DNA from: Ravibacter sp037191015
Lineage (GTDB): Bacteria; Bacteroidota; Bacteroidia; Cytophagales; Spirosomataceae
Direction: 5' to 3'
NCBI GenBank assembly: GCA_037191015.1
Contig: JBBCKD010000021.1
Location: forward strand, 186,001 to 250,000
DNA: 64,000 nt
In this document: in pieces, positions 16,679 to 25,358 of the stretch
Layout: the number at the start of each line of letters is the position of its first letter
Numbering within the stretch: the first letter of the stretch is position 1
Made by a program: the position numbers and the translations under genes
Notes under the pieces: generated by a model
The model's database searches: none
The model's input: the letters and a program-made list of their open reading frames with translations, nothing else
What the model was told of the DNA's origin: nothing

Positions 16679-19600
16679 TTAAAAGGAAAGTGAAAGATTA
16701 AAGCCAAGACTTTTGGTAGTGGGCAGCGTATGGGTTTCAAGACCTTGTGCTGCCGCCGTACTGTTAAAAGCCGATTCCGGGCTTATCCCCATCATTTTGA
16801 ATTCAGGGTCACGGTATAGGTAAGCCAAATTACGGGCTACCAGCGATAATTTTGCACTTTTAAACGGGGTCTTTGATAAGAGACCTGCCGGGAGCTGGTA
16901 TCCAAGTGAAACCTCACGAAGTGCCACGTAATCGGCATCCACTATAAATTCTTCCCCCATATTGGACCAGGCTCTTGGTGCGTAGTAGTTCTGCGGCGTG
17001 ATCGGCACCGTATTTTCGCTGTAGGTGCCGTCGCTGTTCAATACGACGCCGTCGACTATCATGGACACCCCATCTCCCCGGTCTTCGGTAAATTTGCCCG
17101 TGCCGTTGGCCATTTCATTGTACTTGGTATAGGAAAATATCTGTCCGCCCGTCCTGAAGTCGAGCAGGGCGCTCATTACCAGCCCTTTAAAAGTAAAAGT
17201 ATTGGTAAGCCCTCCCAGAAAATCCGGCTGGATATTGCCCAGGATCTCCCGGGTAGTGGTCCTTTGCAAACGTCCGGCCTCGGTTACGATCAACCTGCCC
17301 TCCTCGTTTCTGAGGTACTTAAAGCCGACAATGTTGCCGTAAGGCTGGCCGGGGCGGGCTACAATATCGGCGTAAGTCTGAGTAATCAACGAGAGCGATT
17401 CTACGCCGTCTACCAGCGACACGACTTCAGACTTGTTGCGGGACAGGTTGAGCGTCACGTCCCATTTAAAAGTATTGGCAGCTGAAACAGGGGTTAAGTT
17501 AAGCAGCAGCTCAAATCCCCTGTTGCGGATTTCGCCGGCATTGATCATCCTGCTCGAATAGCCGGATGAAGCCGAAAGGGGCAGCGGTATGATCTGATTC
17601 CTGGTAGAGGAATAGTAGTAGGTAAAATCAACCCCGACGCGGTTGTTGAAGAAGCGGAGATCAGTACCAAACTCGTAGGAGGTCGTCAGCTCGTTTTTAA
17701 GATCGGTCAACGGGATCCTTAAATTGATGGCACTAAACTTTTGCCCCCTGAAATTATCCGCAGAAAGACTATAACCCGCCTTTGTCTGGTATGGGCTTGC
17801 ATCATTTCCAGCCTGGGCGTAGGATGCGCGTATCTTCCCGAAGGAAAACACGTTCCCGGATAAATTCAGTGCGTCGGAAAACACAAAGCTGGAGCTGAAT
17901 GACGGATAGAAGAAAGAATAGTTATTCATGCCCAGTGTCGATGACCAGTCATTTCTGGCAGTAATATCAAGAAATAAAAAGTCCTTGTATCCCAATTGCG
18001 CCATCCCATATACAGAATTCATTTTTTTACGTGTAAGCCCATACCGTGGAGCTACGTTGGCCGCATTGGATATGTGATACACATTATCCACCACCAGGTT
18101 GGTTCCGGTAAACCCGGTCACTTCCTGAAAACGGTTCAGATGGTTGGCGCCAAGCGATAGGGTTCCTGTAAAATTCTCAGATAATTTGCCGTTTGCGGTA
18201 AGAAGGAGATCACTGTTTTCTTCTCTTACTTTCCAGGCAGTATTGACTACCTGACCCCTTATCGTGGCAGCCCCCGTGGTCCCTATACCGATCCTTTCAA
18301 ACCTGGCATCATCGTAGAAATCGGTACCTGTCCGCCCCTGAAGTGTAAGCCAGTTGCTGATCTTGTAACGGGCCAGCATATACCCGATCACCCTGTCCCT
18401 TTTGTCTTCGCTCAGAAATTCATTGGCTATCCAGTAAGGGTTATGCGGTGCACGCATAATGTAATTGATCATAGATCCATCGGGGCGCTTATAATTCTTG
18501 AGCCAATCCAGATCAACAAACCTGGAAAGCAGGTTTAAAGCGACAACAGGGTTTCCGGATCCGGTCGAGAAACCCAGTTCAGGCCTGTTGTTCCCTTGCT
18601 GACGAACATAGTTGACTTTCCCTTCAACAGTCAGCCTGGAGTTGATATCGGAAGTAAAATTCAGGTTGATGGTCTGCCTGTTAAGACCTGTCGTAGGCAA
18701 TATATGCTTATTGCGCATATCGGAGACCGACAGCCTGATGGCTGTTTTTTCATTTCCTCCGCTCACGGCTACTGTATTGGTAAAAGTCTGGCCTACGCGA
18801 TAAAACTCCCTGATATTGTCATCTGGCTGAGGATCATAACGCACGGGCCCAAACTCAGGCATACCGGCCATCACGATAAGTCTTCCATCCATTTTCCCGC
18901 CCCAATGGTCATAGTTGGAGTTCGTCCACAAAGGATAATCCACACCATCCAGGGTGATCTGGCCGAAAGAACTGTAATCCCCTCCGTATCCGCCGCCCCA
19001 TACATTCTGGTATCTCGGCAGCACATTCGGGGTCTCGAAGGTGGCATTGGAATTTAAAGATACACCGATCCCCTTTCTTTTCGTTCCTCGCTTCGTAGTA
19101 ATGACGATAACCCCATTGGCACCACGGGCGCCGTACAGGGAAGCGGCGCTGGGCCCTTTCAGGACGGTAATGTTCTCCACATCATCCGGATTGATGTTGC
19201 CTATCCCGTCCCCGAAATCCCTCCCGGCTGAATTGGAGGCTGCATCCAATGTCTGATTGTCGATAGGAACGCCGTCAACCACGTACAAAGGCTGATTGTT
19301 CCCGGTGAGCGAGCTGCTGCCCCGTATCACTACAAAGCTGGACCCTCCAGGTCCGGCAGAAGAAGGGTTGACATGCACTCCGGCCACTTTTCCTTTCAGA
19401 GAGTTGGCAATATTGGCTTCGCGGGCCTCTACCAGGGAGCTTCCTTTCAGTTCCTGTGCCGAATACCCCAAAGCTTTTTTCTCCCTTTCGATCCCCAAAG
19501 CAGTCACGACAACTTCATTCAGTGTTTTTGTGTCCACCTTCAGTACTACATCGATTATCGTTCTGGCACCAACCGACACCTTCATGGGATTAAATCCGAT

Positions 19601-19840
19601 TGAAGAAAAATTCAGAGTATCGGCAGATTCGGGCATTTTAATGCTGTATTCTCCGGCGCCGTTGGTTGACGTCCCGTAAATAGTACCGATCACAGTTACA
19701 TTGACCCCCGGAAGAGATTCTCCGTCTTCATCAGTCACCTTTCCGCTAATAACCTTTTCCTGCGCATAAGTATTGACAGAAAGAGCGAGTAAGCAACAAG
19801 GCAACATCATTAAATGAAATAATAGTAGCTTCTTTCTCAT
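16679..19840 (-). CDS. SusC/RagA TonB-dependent outer-membrane transporter
   Basis: A 1053-residue receptor. Signal peptide MRKKLLLF...NTYAQ, then a carboxypeptidase-regulatory-like domain (VISGKVTDEDGESLPGVNV), a plug domain (NEVVVTALGIEREKKALGYS; VLKGPSAASLYGARGANGVI; VITTKRG) and a 22-strand barrel ending in SLGFNLSLSF with terminal Phe. SusC proteins import oligosaccharides with TonB energy. It leads the operon susC, susD-like, beta-helix, amidohydrolase, transglutaminase-like, DUF6807. The 228-nt upstream gap holds an AT-rich motif shared with agaS and pfkB. The substrate cannot be read from sequence. Confidence 0.9.
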   Translation of the reverse strand: MRKKLLLFHLMMLPCCLLALSVNTYAQEKVISGKVTDEDGESLPGVNVTVIGTIYGTSTNGAGEYSIKMPESADTLNFSSIGFNPMKVSVGARTIIDVVLKVDTKTLNEVVVTALGIEREKKALGYSAQELKGSSLVEAREANIANSLKGKVAGVHVNPSSAGPGGSSFVVIRGSSSLTGNNQPLYVVDGVPIDNQTLDAASNSAGRDFGDGIGNINPDDVENITVLKGPSAASLYGARGANGVIVITTKRGTKRKGIGVSLNSNATFETPNVLPRYQNVWGGGYGGDYSSFGQITLDGVDYPLWTNSNYDHWGGKMDGRLIVMAGMPEFGPVRYDPQPDDNIREFYRVGQTFTNTVAVSGGNEKTAIRLSVSDMRNKHILPTTGLNRQTINLNFTSDINSRLTVEGKVNYVRQQGNNRPELGFSTGSGNPVVALNLLSRFVDLDWLKNYKRPDGSMINYIMRAPHNPYWIANEFLSEDKRDRVIGYMLARYKISNWLTLQGRTGTDFYDDARFERIGIGTTGAATIRGQVVNTAWKVREENSDLLLTANGKLSENFTGTLSLGANHLNRFQEVTGFTGTNLVVDNVYHISNAANVAPRYGLTRKKMNSVYGMAQLGYKDFLFLDITARNDWSSTLGMNNYSFFYPSFSSSFVFSDALNLSGNVFSFGKIRASYAQAGNDASPYQTKAGYSLSADNFRGQKFSAINLRIPLTDLKNELTTSYEFGTDLRFFNNRVGVDFTYYYSSTRNQIIPLPLSASSGYSSRMINAGEIRNRGFELLLNLTPVSAANTFKWDVTLNLSRNKSEVVSLVDGVESLSLITQTYADIVARPGQPYGNIVGFKYLRNEEGRLIVTEAGRLQRTTTREILGNIQPDFLGGLTNTFTFKGLVMSALLDFRTGGQIFSYTKYNEMANGTGKFTEDRGDGVSMIVDGVVLNSDGTYSENTVPITPQNYYAPRAWSNMGEEFIVDADYVALREVSLGYQLPAGLLSKTPFKSAKLSLVARNLAYLYRDPEFKMMGISPESAFNSTAAAQGLETHTLPTTKSLGFNLSLSF

Positions 19841-19904
19841 AAAAGTAAATGTTACGAAAGTTTTACAAAGGATTTATGCTTTCATTATCTATTACAAAGC
19901 TGAT

Positions 19905-19921
19905 GTATATTTTTATTTTTT
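19905..19921. promoter_or_regulatory. AT-rich motif upstream of susC, shared with agaS and pfkB
   Basis: GTATATTTTTATTTTTT resembles GTATATATTTTTATTTCC upstream of agaS (6794-6811) and GTATATATTTTCTTTAG upstream of pfkB (21054-21070). It may be a common regulator site, but low complexity makes chance matches possible. The rest of 19841-20068 shows only the hairpin near 20034. Confidence 0.3.
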
Positions 19922-20033
19922 GCAAATAATAGCTTAAAATTTTTCATTTCATTATTTTTTCAAAAGAAAAACACCAAAAATGTGTTCGTTGCCTTTCTTT
20001 AATTGAATGGATTATTTTTATTTGGATTGAATA

Positions 20034-20054
20034 CCCGGCTTGCTTAGCAACGGG
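20034..20054 (-). terminator. Hairpin after the EamA transporter gene
   Basis: Read on the minus strand, CCCG-TTGCT / AGCAA-GC-CGGG forms a bulged stem 15 nt past the EamA stop, followed by an A/T-rich stretch. A weak terminator is plausible. Confidence 0.35.
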
Positions 20055-20068
20055 CATCGTGAGTGCCT

Positions 20069-20926
20069 CTAGATCATAAGAAAAATGGCTACTATCGCCA
20101 GAACCATACCGGAGGATATGACGGAGCCGGGAATGACCGAATAAATTACCAGGGAGAGGATAACGGTTATGACCGGGGCTAGCGCTGTGAGAGGGGATAC
20201 GATGATCGCTTTCCCCTTGCGGTAGGCATATACTAATGTAAGGGCGCCCAAGGCGTTCAGGAATTGTACGCCCAGGGCAAGATAGAAGCCATCGGGCCCC
20301 CAATTTACTGATTGAAAATCATCTGTGATGAACAGCGCGTACGGTATCAGTAAAATTCCGCTCAGCATCATATAGAAAAAAATACTCTCCGCTTCAGTCT
20401 TCTTGTTTGCGAACTTCATAAAATACCCCTGGACTCCCCACATTATCAATACAAGTATCGAGGATATCAGCCAGTTGTATCCGGTAATCAACTCATTATC
20501 AGGGTACTGGTATGACAAGAGTATGATCGCGATAAGCGACAGCACAATCCCTGCCCATTGTTTCAGCAGGGCGGTTTCGCGTAACAACCATACCGACATT
20601 AGAATTGTAACTACAGGCGAAAGGGAGATCAATGGAAATACGATATACGCCGGGCCGGTTTCGAGAGCCTTGAAAAGGATCAATTGTCCCCCGGCTCCCG
20701 ACAAACCGATAAACATTCCCAGGCTTATGGATTGTAAATTGCTGCTAAGTTTCCACTGGTTACGCCAAAGCGCATACAACGAACAGGGAATCATAGTGAT
20801 TGCCCAGGCACAATACCCTAAGGTAGCCGGAAAACCCGCTTTTTCGGGAATTTCAATAAATGCCCCCCATATCCCCCAGGATAGTATGGTGATGCCCGCA
20901 TAAAATATCCATTTGTTATTTCTCAT
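20069..20926 (-). CDS. EamA/DMT-family ten-helix transporter
   Basis: A 285-residue membrane protein with about ten hydrophobic segments arranged as two EamA halves (LSWGIWGAFIEIPEKAG start; GLSGAGGQLILFKALETGPAYIVFPLISLSPVVTILMSVWLLRE ends the first half; YAYRKGKAIIVSPLTALAPVITVILS in the second). The drug/metabolite transporter superfamily moves small metabolites, amino acids or sugars across the inner membrane. Its place between susC and the PfkB gene suggests a sugar or its catabolite. The gene is divergent from pfkB, and the 259-nt gap between them contains the pfkB promoter candidate. Confidence 0.8.
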   Translation of the reverse strand: MRNNKWIFYAGITILSWGIWGAFIEIPEKAGFPATLGYCAWAITMIPCSLYALWRNQWKLSSNLQSISLGMFIGLSGAGGQLILFKALETGPAYIVFPLISLSPVVTILMSVWLLRETALLKQWAGIVLSLIAIILLSYQYPDNELITGYNWLISSILVLIMWGVQGYFMKFANKKTEAESIFFYMMLSGILLIPYALFITDDFQSVNWGPDGFYLALGVQFLNALGALTLVYAYRKGKAIIVSPLTALAPVITVILSLVIYSVIPGSVISSGMVLAIVAIFLMI

Positions 20927-21053
20927 AGAAGTGGGTTAGGTAAAACGTACTGATCGGGTTCTTATTCTTCGATGGCCTTTAAAAGATTTCGCAAGATATG
21001 ATGGAAATTAAAGTTAGACAAAAAAGATTATGGAAGATTTTGTAAAAGGTTTT

Positions 21054-21105
21054 GTATATATTTTCTTTAGTCTCGAAATAAAAAACAAAAATCAGATTAC
21101 TTTTG
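21054..21105 (+). promoter_or_regulatory. Candidate pfkB promoter with upstream shared motif
   Basis: TACTTTTG at 21098-21105 matches TAnnTTTG exactly; no clear -33 box. About 30 nt upstream, GTATATATTTTCTTTAG (21054-21070) resembles the agaS and susC upstream motifs, and is followed by CTCGAAATAAAAAACAAAA. Confidence 0.4.
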
Positions 21106-21185
21106 TATTGTGACATACAGATCAGGGTATGGCGGTGTTCTAACCGGAGTTTTAATGATCGGATCTGTTCTGAACGACTTTAATT

Positions 21186-22148
21186 ATGAAACCTTTCGAT
21201 GTCCTGGTAATAGGTGAGCTGAATACGGACCTTATACTCAACAAGCTCTCAGCTTTTCCGGAAAGAGGCCGGGAAATCCTGGCCGATGAAATGACCGTGA
21301 CCTTGGGAAGCTCATCTGCAATTTTTGCAAGTAACCTGAGCGTACTGGGTACAAGAGTTGCCTTCCTGGGAAAAACCGGGGATGACAGTTCCGGGGATCT
21401 CCTGGTCCGGAGCCTCCGGGAAAAATCTGTTGATACATCTTATGTGCAAAGGGACCCCCACTTATCCACAGGCGCGACAGTAGTATTGAACTATGGTGAA
21501 GACAGGGCTATCATCACTTTTCCCGGGGCTATGGCCCATCTGACTCTCGAGGACATACCGCCGGGTTCGCTGAGTCAGGCCAGACATCTTCATTTTTCAT
21601 CGTATTTTTTGCAGCCAGGTATTCAGAAAGATATACCTGCGCTATTTAGCCAGGCACGACAGTTGGGTCTTTCCACTTCTCTCGATCCGCAGTTGGACCC
21701 GGCCGATAAATGGGATATGGACCTGGAACATATACTTCCTTTTACAGATATCTTCTTCCCGAATGAAAGCGAATTATTGCGTCTTACCAAGACGAATTCA
21801 TTGAATGAAGCGCTAAATTTCCTTGAGAAATTCGAAACCATATCTGTGGTTAAACAGGGTGCGAAAGGGTCGACAGTCTGTACCAACGGTTCTTTCAGGT
21901 TCCTGGAATCTTATCGCAATACAAAGGTCGTGGATACGATCGGTGCCGGAGACAGCTTTGCCGCAGGTTTTATACATGAGTTTCTTAAAGGGTCTCCCAT
22001 TGCATTATGTCAGAAAGTAGGAAACGTGATGGGAGCTGTCTCGACAACAGGACCCGGCGGCACTACTGCTTTTGTCGGCGCGGACTACATTTTTGAACTT
22101 GCTCACCGGCAATTTGGCTTTTCCTATGAAAACTTAAGGATAGGCTAA
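21186..22148 (+). CDS. PfkB-family carbohydrate kinase
   Basis: A 320-residue ribokinase-like kinase. The N-terminal glycine-containing start (VLVIGELNTDLIL), the conserved GSSSAIFASNLSVLG segment and the C-terminal signature DTIGAGDSFAAGF (residues 250-262, catalytic base Asp256) are intact. PfkB kinases phosphorylate sugars, sugar phosphates or nucleosides with ATP. With agaS and a tagatose-type aldolase encoded 14 kb away and no other sugar kinase in the locus, tagatose-6-phosphate kinase activity is a reasonable inference. Ketohexokinase- or KDG-kinase-like activity is an alternative. Confidence 0.8.
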   Translation: MKPFDVLVIGELNTDLILNKLSAFPERGREILADEMTVTLGSSSAIFASNLSVLGTRVAFLGKTGDDSSGDLLVRSLREKSVDTSYVQRDPHLSTGATVVLNYGEDRAIITFPGAMAHLTLEDIPPGSLSQARHLHFSSYFLQPGIQKDIPALFSQARQLGLSTSLDPQLDPADKWDMDLEHILPFTDIFFPNESELLRLTKTNSLNEALNFLEKFETISVVKQGAKGSTVCTNGSFRFLESYRNTKVVDTIGAGDSFAAGFIHEFLKGSPIALCQKVGNVMGAVSTTGPGGTTAFVGADYIFELAHRQFGFSYENLRIG

Positions 22149-22225
22149 AGTATACCGCAGAAATGGTTATGTGCTTCCTTAAATTATCCCATTCCCAGGC
22201 CCGGAATACTCCTGATCTGAAGGGT

Positions 22226-22246
22226 CAGGGTTTCCCCAAAACCCTG
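22226..22246. terminator. Hairpin downstream of pfkB
   Basis: CAGGGTTT / AAACCCTG, an 8-bp stem with a CCCCA loop, about 80 nt past the pfkB stop. No T-run follows, so termination is uncertain; it could be a leader structure of the next gene. Confidence 0.35.
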
Positions 22247-22311
22247 GACGACATGTATTGTTGTATGTAGTTGATCAAAAAAGTCATAGCTATTGTAAAA
22301 TAAAAATCAGC

Positions 22312-24066
22312 ATGTTCCGGATACGTCTATTGCCCGTCATATTTTTCATAGCCGCTGCGGCAGGTTGGGCATTCAATGCCGATCATACCGATATCGTCAT
22401 GTATAACGGGAAAGTCATAACTGTGGACGCCGATTTTTCGATATATGAAGCGATAGCTATTAAGGGTGACAAAATTATTGCGGTAGGTTCGAATGAAGAA
22501 ATTCTAAATCTTGCGAACCGTCATACGTTGAAAATAGATCTTAAAGATCATACCGTAATTCCGGGAATAATAGACAATCATGTACATCCGATACCTGCTG
22601 CATTGAGCGAATACAATAAAAAGATACCCACTATTGAAACCCTTAACGATCTTTTTGAATGGATACATAAAGAAACGCTGGAGAAGGAACCGGGGAATTG
22701 GATTATTCACCCCAAGTTCTTTTTCACGCGGATCGAAGAAAAGCGCTGGCCGACAATTTGGGAGCTCGATTCTATTGCGCCGGATCATCCTGTTTTCCTG
22801 AATGGAAGTTATATGGGGATGATCAACACAAAAGCCTTAACTGCTTCGGGAATTAACGGATCGAATGACCCCGCATTGGTGAGGGGAAAAGATTCTGACC
22901 GGCCAACCGGCTTGATTAAACGTTCCGGATTCAGCAAATTATCCATAACGAATGCCGAAACATTTTGGATGGAAGAAAAACTTGAGGCGCTACTAGCATT
23001 ATTTCGCAAGTACAATGCGATGGGAATCACGTCAGTAGGAGCCGGAAGTGGAGGACCAGATGACTTGAAAATTTTAAATGAATTAGAAAGGAAAGGAGGA
23101 TTGACCGTGCGGGTATGTCAGAACATAAGCTTTCCGTTCGATCCAAAGCTTTCTCCGGAAGAAATAGAAAAAGTACTCGGAGAATTTCCCTATAAGACAG
23201 GCCAGGGAAATGAATGGGTTAAAGTAGGTGCCTTAAAGGTGGTGCTGGACGGGGGTATATTGACAGGTACTGCATTTATGGGGTACCCCTGGGGAGAGAA
23301 AGCCGTCAAGGTGTACGGTTTCCCCGACCGGGAATACAGGGGAGAATTAAACTTTACAAGACAGGAGCTGAAAAACATCATTATGGTTGCCAATGGGTCC
23401 GGATGGAAATTTACAGCCCATGTTACGGGTGGGGGCGGCGTCGATACGTTGCTTGCAGCCTATAAAGACGCCAGTCTGTCGGTACCACTCAAAGGAGGGC
23501 GTCATTCCATTATTCACGGGAATTTTTTTTCGGAAAAAGCGATAGAGACTATGAAAGCCCTCCACATTTATGCTGACATGCAGCCGATATGGTTTTATAA
23601 AGATGCCGATTTGCTCCATGAAGTGCTTGGGGAAAGCAGGATGGCGCATTTTCAGCCATATCGTACGATGATGGATTCAGCCATCATTGTCAACGGGGGA
23701 TCTGATCATATGGTGAAGCTGGATCCGGAGGAGTCGATTAATCCTTATAATCCATTCCTCGCCATGTGGACGGTGATCAGGCGGAAATCGCAAGGGGGGC
23801 AGGTATTTAACCCCGAAGAGAGAGTCTCAAGGGAACAAGCTTTGCAGATGTATACTATCAACAATGCATATGCGAGCTTCGAGGAGGAAATAAAAGGAAG
23901 TTTAGAGGTCGGAAAACTAGCTGATCTGAGCATTCTTTCCAAAGATATACTTACCTGTCATGAGGATAGTATAAAGGCAATAAAGCCTGTTTTGACGATG
24001 GTTGGGGGACGAATCGTCCATGACGATAATTCCCTGAACCCGACAAACGGCCGGAGAAACCGATAA
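22312..24066 (+). CDS. YtcJ-like amidohydrolase (Amidohydro_3), exported
   Basis: About 584 residues from the Met at 22312, chosen because it opens a signal-like hydrophobic stretch (MFRIRLLPVIFFIAAAAGWAF); the ORF is open from 22258. Amidohydro_3 features in order are DIVMYNGKVITVDADFSIYEAIAIKGDKIIAVG, the metal-binding VIPGIIDNHVHP, LKVVLDGGILTGTAF, KFTAHVTGGGG, HSIIHGNF, VNGGSDHM and the terminal GSLEVGKLADLSILSKDI. The family hydrolyses amides of small, often unknown substrates. It is on the same strand as pfkB but separated by 160 nt; any metabolic link is inference. Confidence 0.8.
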   Translation: MFRIRLLPVIFFIAAAAGWAFNADHTDIVMYNGKVITVDADFSIYEAIAIKGDKIIAVGSNEEILNLANRHTLKIDLKDHTVIPGIIDNHVHPIPAALSEYNKKIPTIETLNDLFEWIHKETLEKEPGNWIIHPKFFFTRIEEKRWPTIWELDSIAPDHPVFLNGSYMGMINTKALTASGINGSNDPALVRGKDSDRPTGLIKRSGFSKLSITNAETFWMEEKLEALLALFRKYNAMGITSVGAGSGGPDDLKILNELERKGGLTVRVCQNISFPFDPKLSPEEIEKVLGEFPYKTGQGNEWVKVGALKVVLDGGILTGTAFMGYPWGEKAVKVYGFPDREYRGELNFTRQELKNIIMVANGSGWKFTAHVTGGGGVDTLLAAYKDASLSVPLKGGRHSIIHGNFFSEKAIETMKALHIYADMQPIWFYKDADLLHEVLGESRMAHFQPYRTMMDSAIIVNGGSDHMVKLDPEESINPYNPFLAMWTVIRRKSQGGQVFNPEERVSREQALQMYTINNAYASFEEEIKGSLEVGKLADLSILSKDILTCHEDSIKAIKPVLTMVGGRIVHDDNSLNPTNGRRNR

Positions 24067-24094
24067 GATCGCTGATCAGGGTATTTAAGATCGT

Positions 24095-24133
24095 CCAGCA
24101 AGTGTTCGACTGGAGTCCCCTCAGACGCACAGT
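24095..24133 (+). repeat. Dispersed intergenic repeat, copy 2 (short)
   Basis: AAGTGTTCGACTGGAGTCCC followed by CTCAGACGCACAG matches the core of the four-copy family but lacks the left and right flanks. It lies between the convergent amidohydrolase and CusB-like genes, abutting the terminator at 24137. Confidence 0.75.
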
Positions 24134-24136
24134 GAG

Positions 24137-24176
24137 AATCAGGCACTTACAGAATTTAAAATGTAAGTGCCTGATT
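24137..24176 (-). terminator. Strong hairpin at the end of the metal-efflux operon
   Basis: AATCAGGCACTTACA and TGTAAGTGCCTGATT form a perfect 15-bp stem around a 10-nt loop, with TTATTT on the plus side. The annotated stop of the adaptor gene (24139-24141) lies inside the stem, which is unusual (see findings). Confidence 0.75.
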
Positions 24177-25350
24177 TATTTGATAGACAGGGGGGCAGCC
24201 CAATTCCTGAAACTGATTCCTCTGCTTTATTCTTCGCTGCCATCAGTAAGGCGTAGGCTCCTTTTCCTACTATTCGTTTGTCAGAAATGGCCTGGTAATT
24301 GACTATTTCTGTTTTTCCGTCCCGGGTTTTGCCGATTTCAACCTCGGTCATATCAAATACGTTATTGTCTTTAAATACAAACACATAGCTTTTCCCGGAA
24401 AAGGAAACCACCGCATCTTCCGGTAGCGTATAGGTCTCAATATTTTCAAGGTTTAACGCCGCGTTTACATAGAGCCCTGCCACCAGTTTTACTCCTCCCC
24501 GGTCAATTACTTTGGCGATAATTTCAGCGCTTCCGTCGTCGTTGATTACGTTGCCTTTGGTGATGATCCTGGCCTGTATTTTCCTCTCCGGATTTTCGTT
24601 GGTGTAGGCCTGGAGCAGTTGTCCCACTGCTACTTTGGGCCAGTCCTTTTCAAAGACTTTTATACTCAGGAGCAGCCCTTGCGGGTTAATGAGCTCGACC
24701 AGAACATCTGAAGGGGAAACATATTTGCCCTTGTTCACCAGCACACGACTTACCACACCGTCAAACGGAGCGGCAATCGTGGCGCTTCTTTTAATATGGT
24801 CCGGGGTCAGGGAAACAGGGTCGATGTGGATTAACCTCAGCTTTTCCTCCAGCGCGCTTCTCGCGACCAGCAGAGACCTATATTCGGTTTCGGCAAGCTG
24901 AAAGGTTTTATCACTGGCAGCTTTACTGCTATTGAGCTCTTTTTGACGCAGGTAGTTTGGCTCGGCGCTAAGCAGCTGGGCTTTGATATTCAGATAATCC
25001 TGCTGGATCTGGATGAACTGGTTGTCTTCCAAAACCAGGATTATCTCTCCTTTTTTTACCGGCTGACCGGGAAGGACGTTCACGGAGCTGATATGGCCGC
25101 CTAACGCACTGGATAGCGATACCCGATGGTCGGGGTTTACGTCTACCTTGCCGTTTAACTGCAAAACTCCGGCAATCTGCTTTTTTTCCAGTAAAATGCT
25201 TTCCGGAGAGACGATTTTAAGCTGCTCATCCGAAAGCCTGATCTGATTTCCGGTGATCTGCTGTTCGGCAGCTTGTTTCTCATCGCCCGGCTTATCCTGC
25301 CGGCAACCCGAAAACAAGACTAATGATATAAGAATTGACAGGTATTTCAT
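24139..25350 (-). CDS. CusB/CzcB-type RND periplasmic adaptor lipoprotein
   Basis: A 403-residue membrane-fusion protein. Lipobox LFSGC (Cys16); barrel-sandwich halves VNPDHRVSLSSALGGHISSVNVLPGQPVKKGEIILVLED and IAAPFDGVVSRVLVNKGKYVSPSDVLVELINPQGLLLSIKVFEKD flank a helical hairpin; then beta-barrel and membrane-proximal domains. It couples the RND pump encoded 8 nt upstream to the outer membrane for heavy-metal or cation efflux. The last 20-odd residues (after NKAEE) do not look like the family end. They follow a six-C tract near 24195, so a frameshift is possible: one extra C would end the protein at a TAA just before the terminator. Confidence 0.85.
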   Translation of the reverse strand: MKYLSILISLVLFSGCRQDKPGDEKQAAEQQITGNQIRLSDEQLKIVSPESILLEKKQIAGVLQLNGKVDVNPDHRVSLSSALGGHISSVNVLPGQPVKKGEIILVLEDNQFIQIQQDYLNIKAQLLSAEPNYLRQKELNSSKAASDKTFQLAETEYRSLLVARSALEEKLRLIHIDPVSLTPDHIKRSATIAAPFDGVVSRVLVNKGKYVSPSDVLVELINPQGLLLSIKVFEKDWPKVAVGQLLQAYTNENPERKIQARIITKGNVINDDGSAEIIAKVIDRGGVKLVAGLYVNAALNLENIETYTLPEDAVVSFSGKSYVFVFKDNNVFDMTEVEIGKTRDGKTEIVNYQAISDKRIVGKGAYALLMAAKNKAEESVSGIGLPPCLSNKSGTYILNSVSA

Positions 25351-25358
25351 TGCTTTGA

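Noticed and set aside
18596..19057. 153-codon plus-strand ORF inside susC
   Set aside because: Antisense shadow of the SusC coding sequence.
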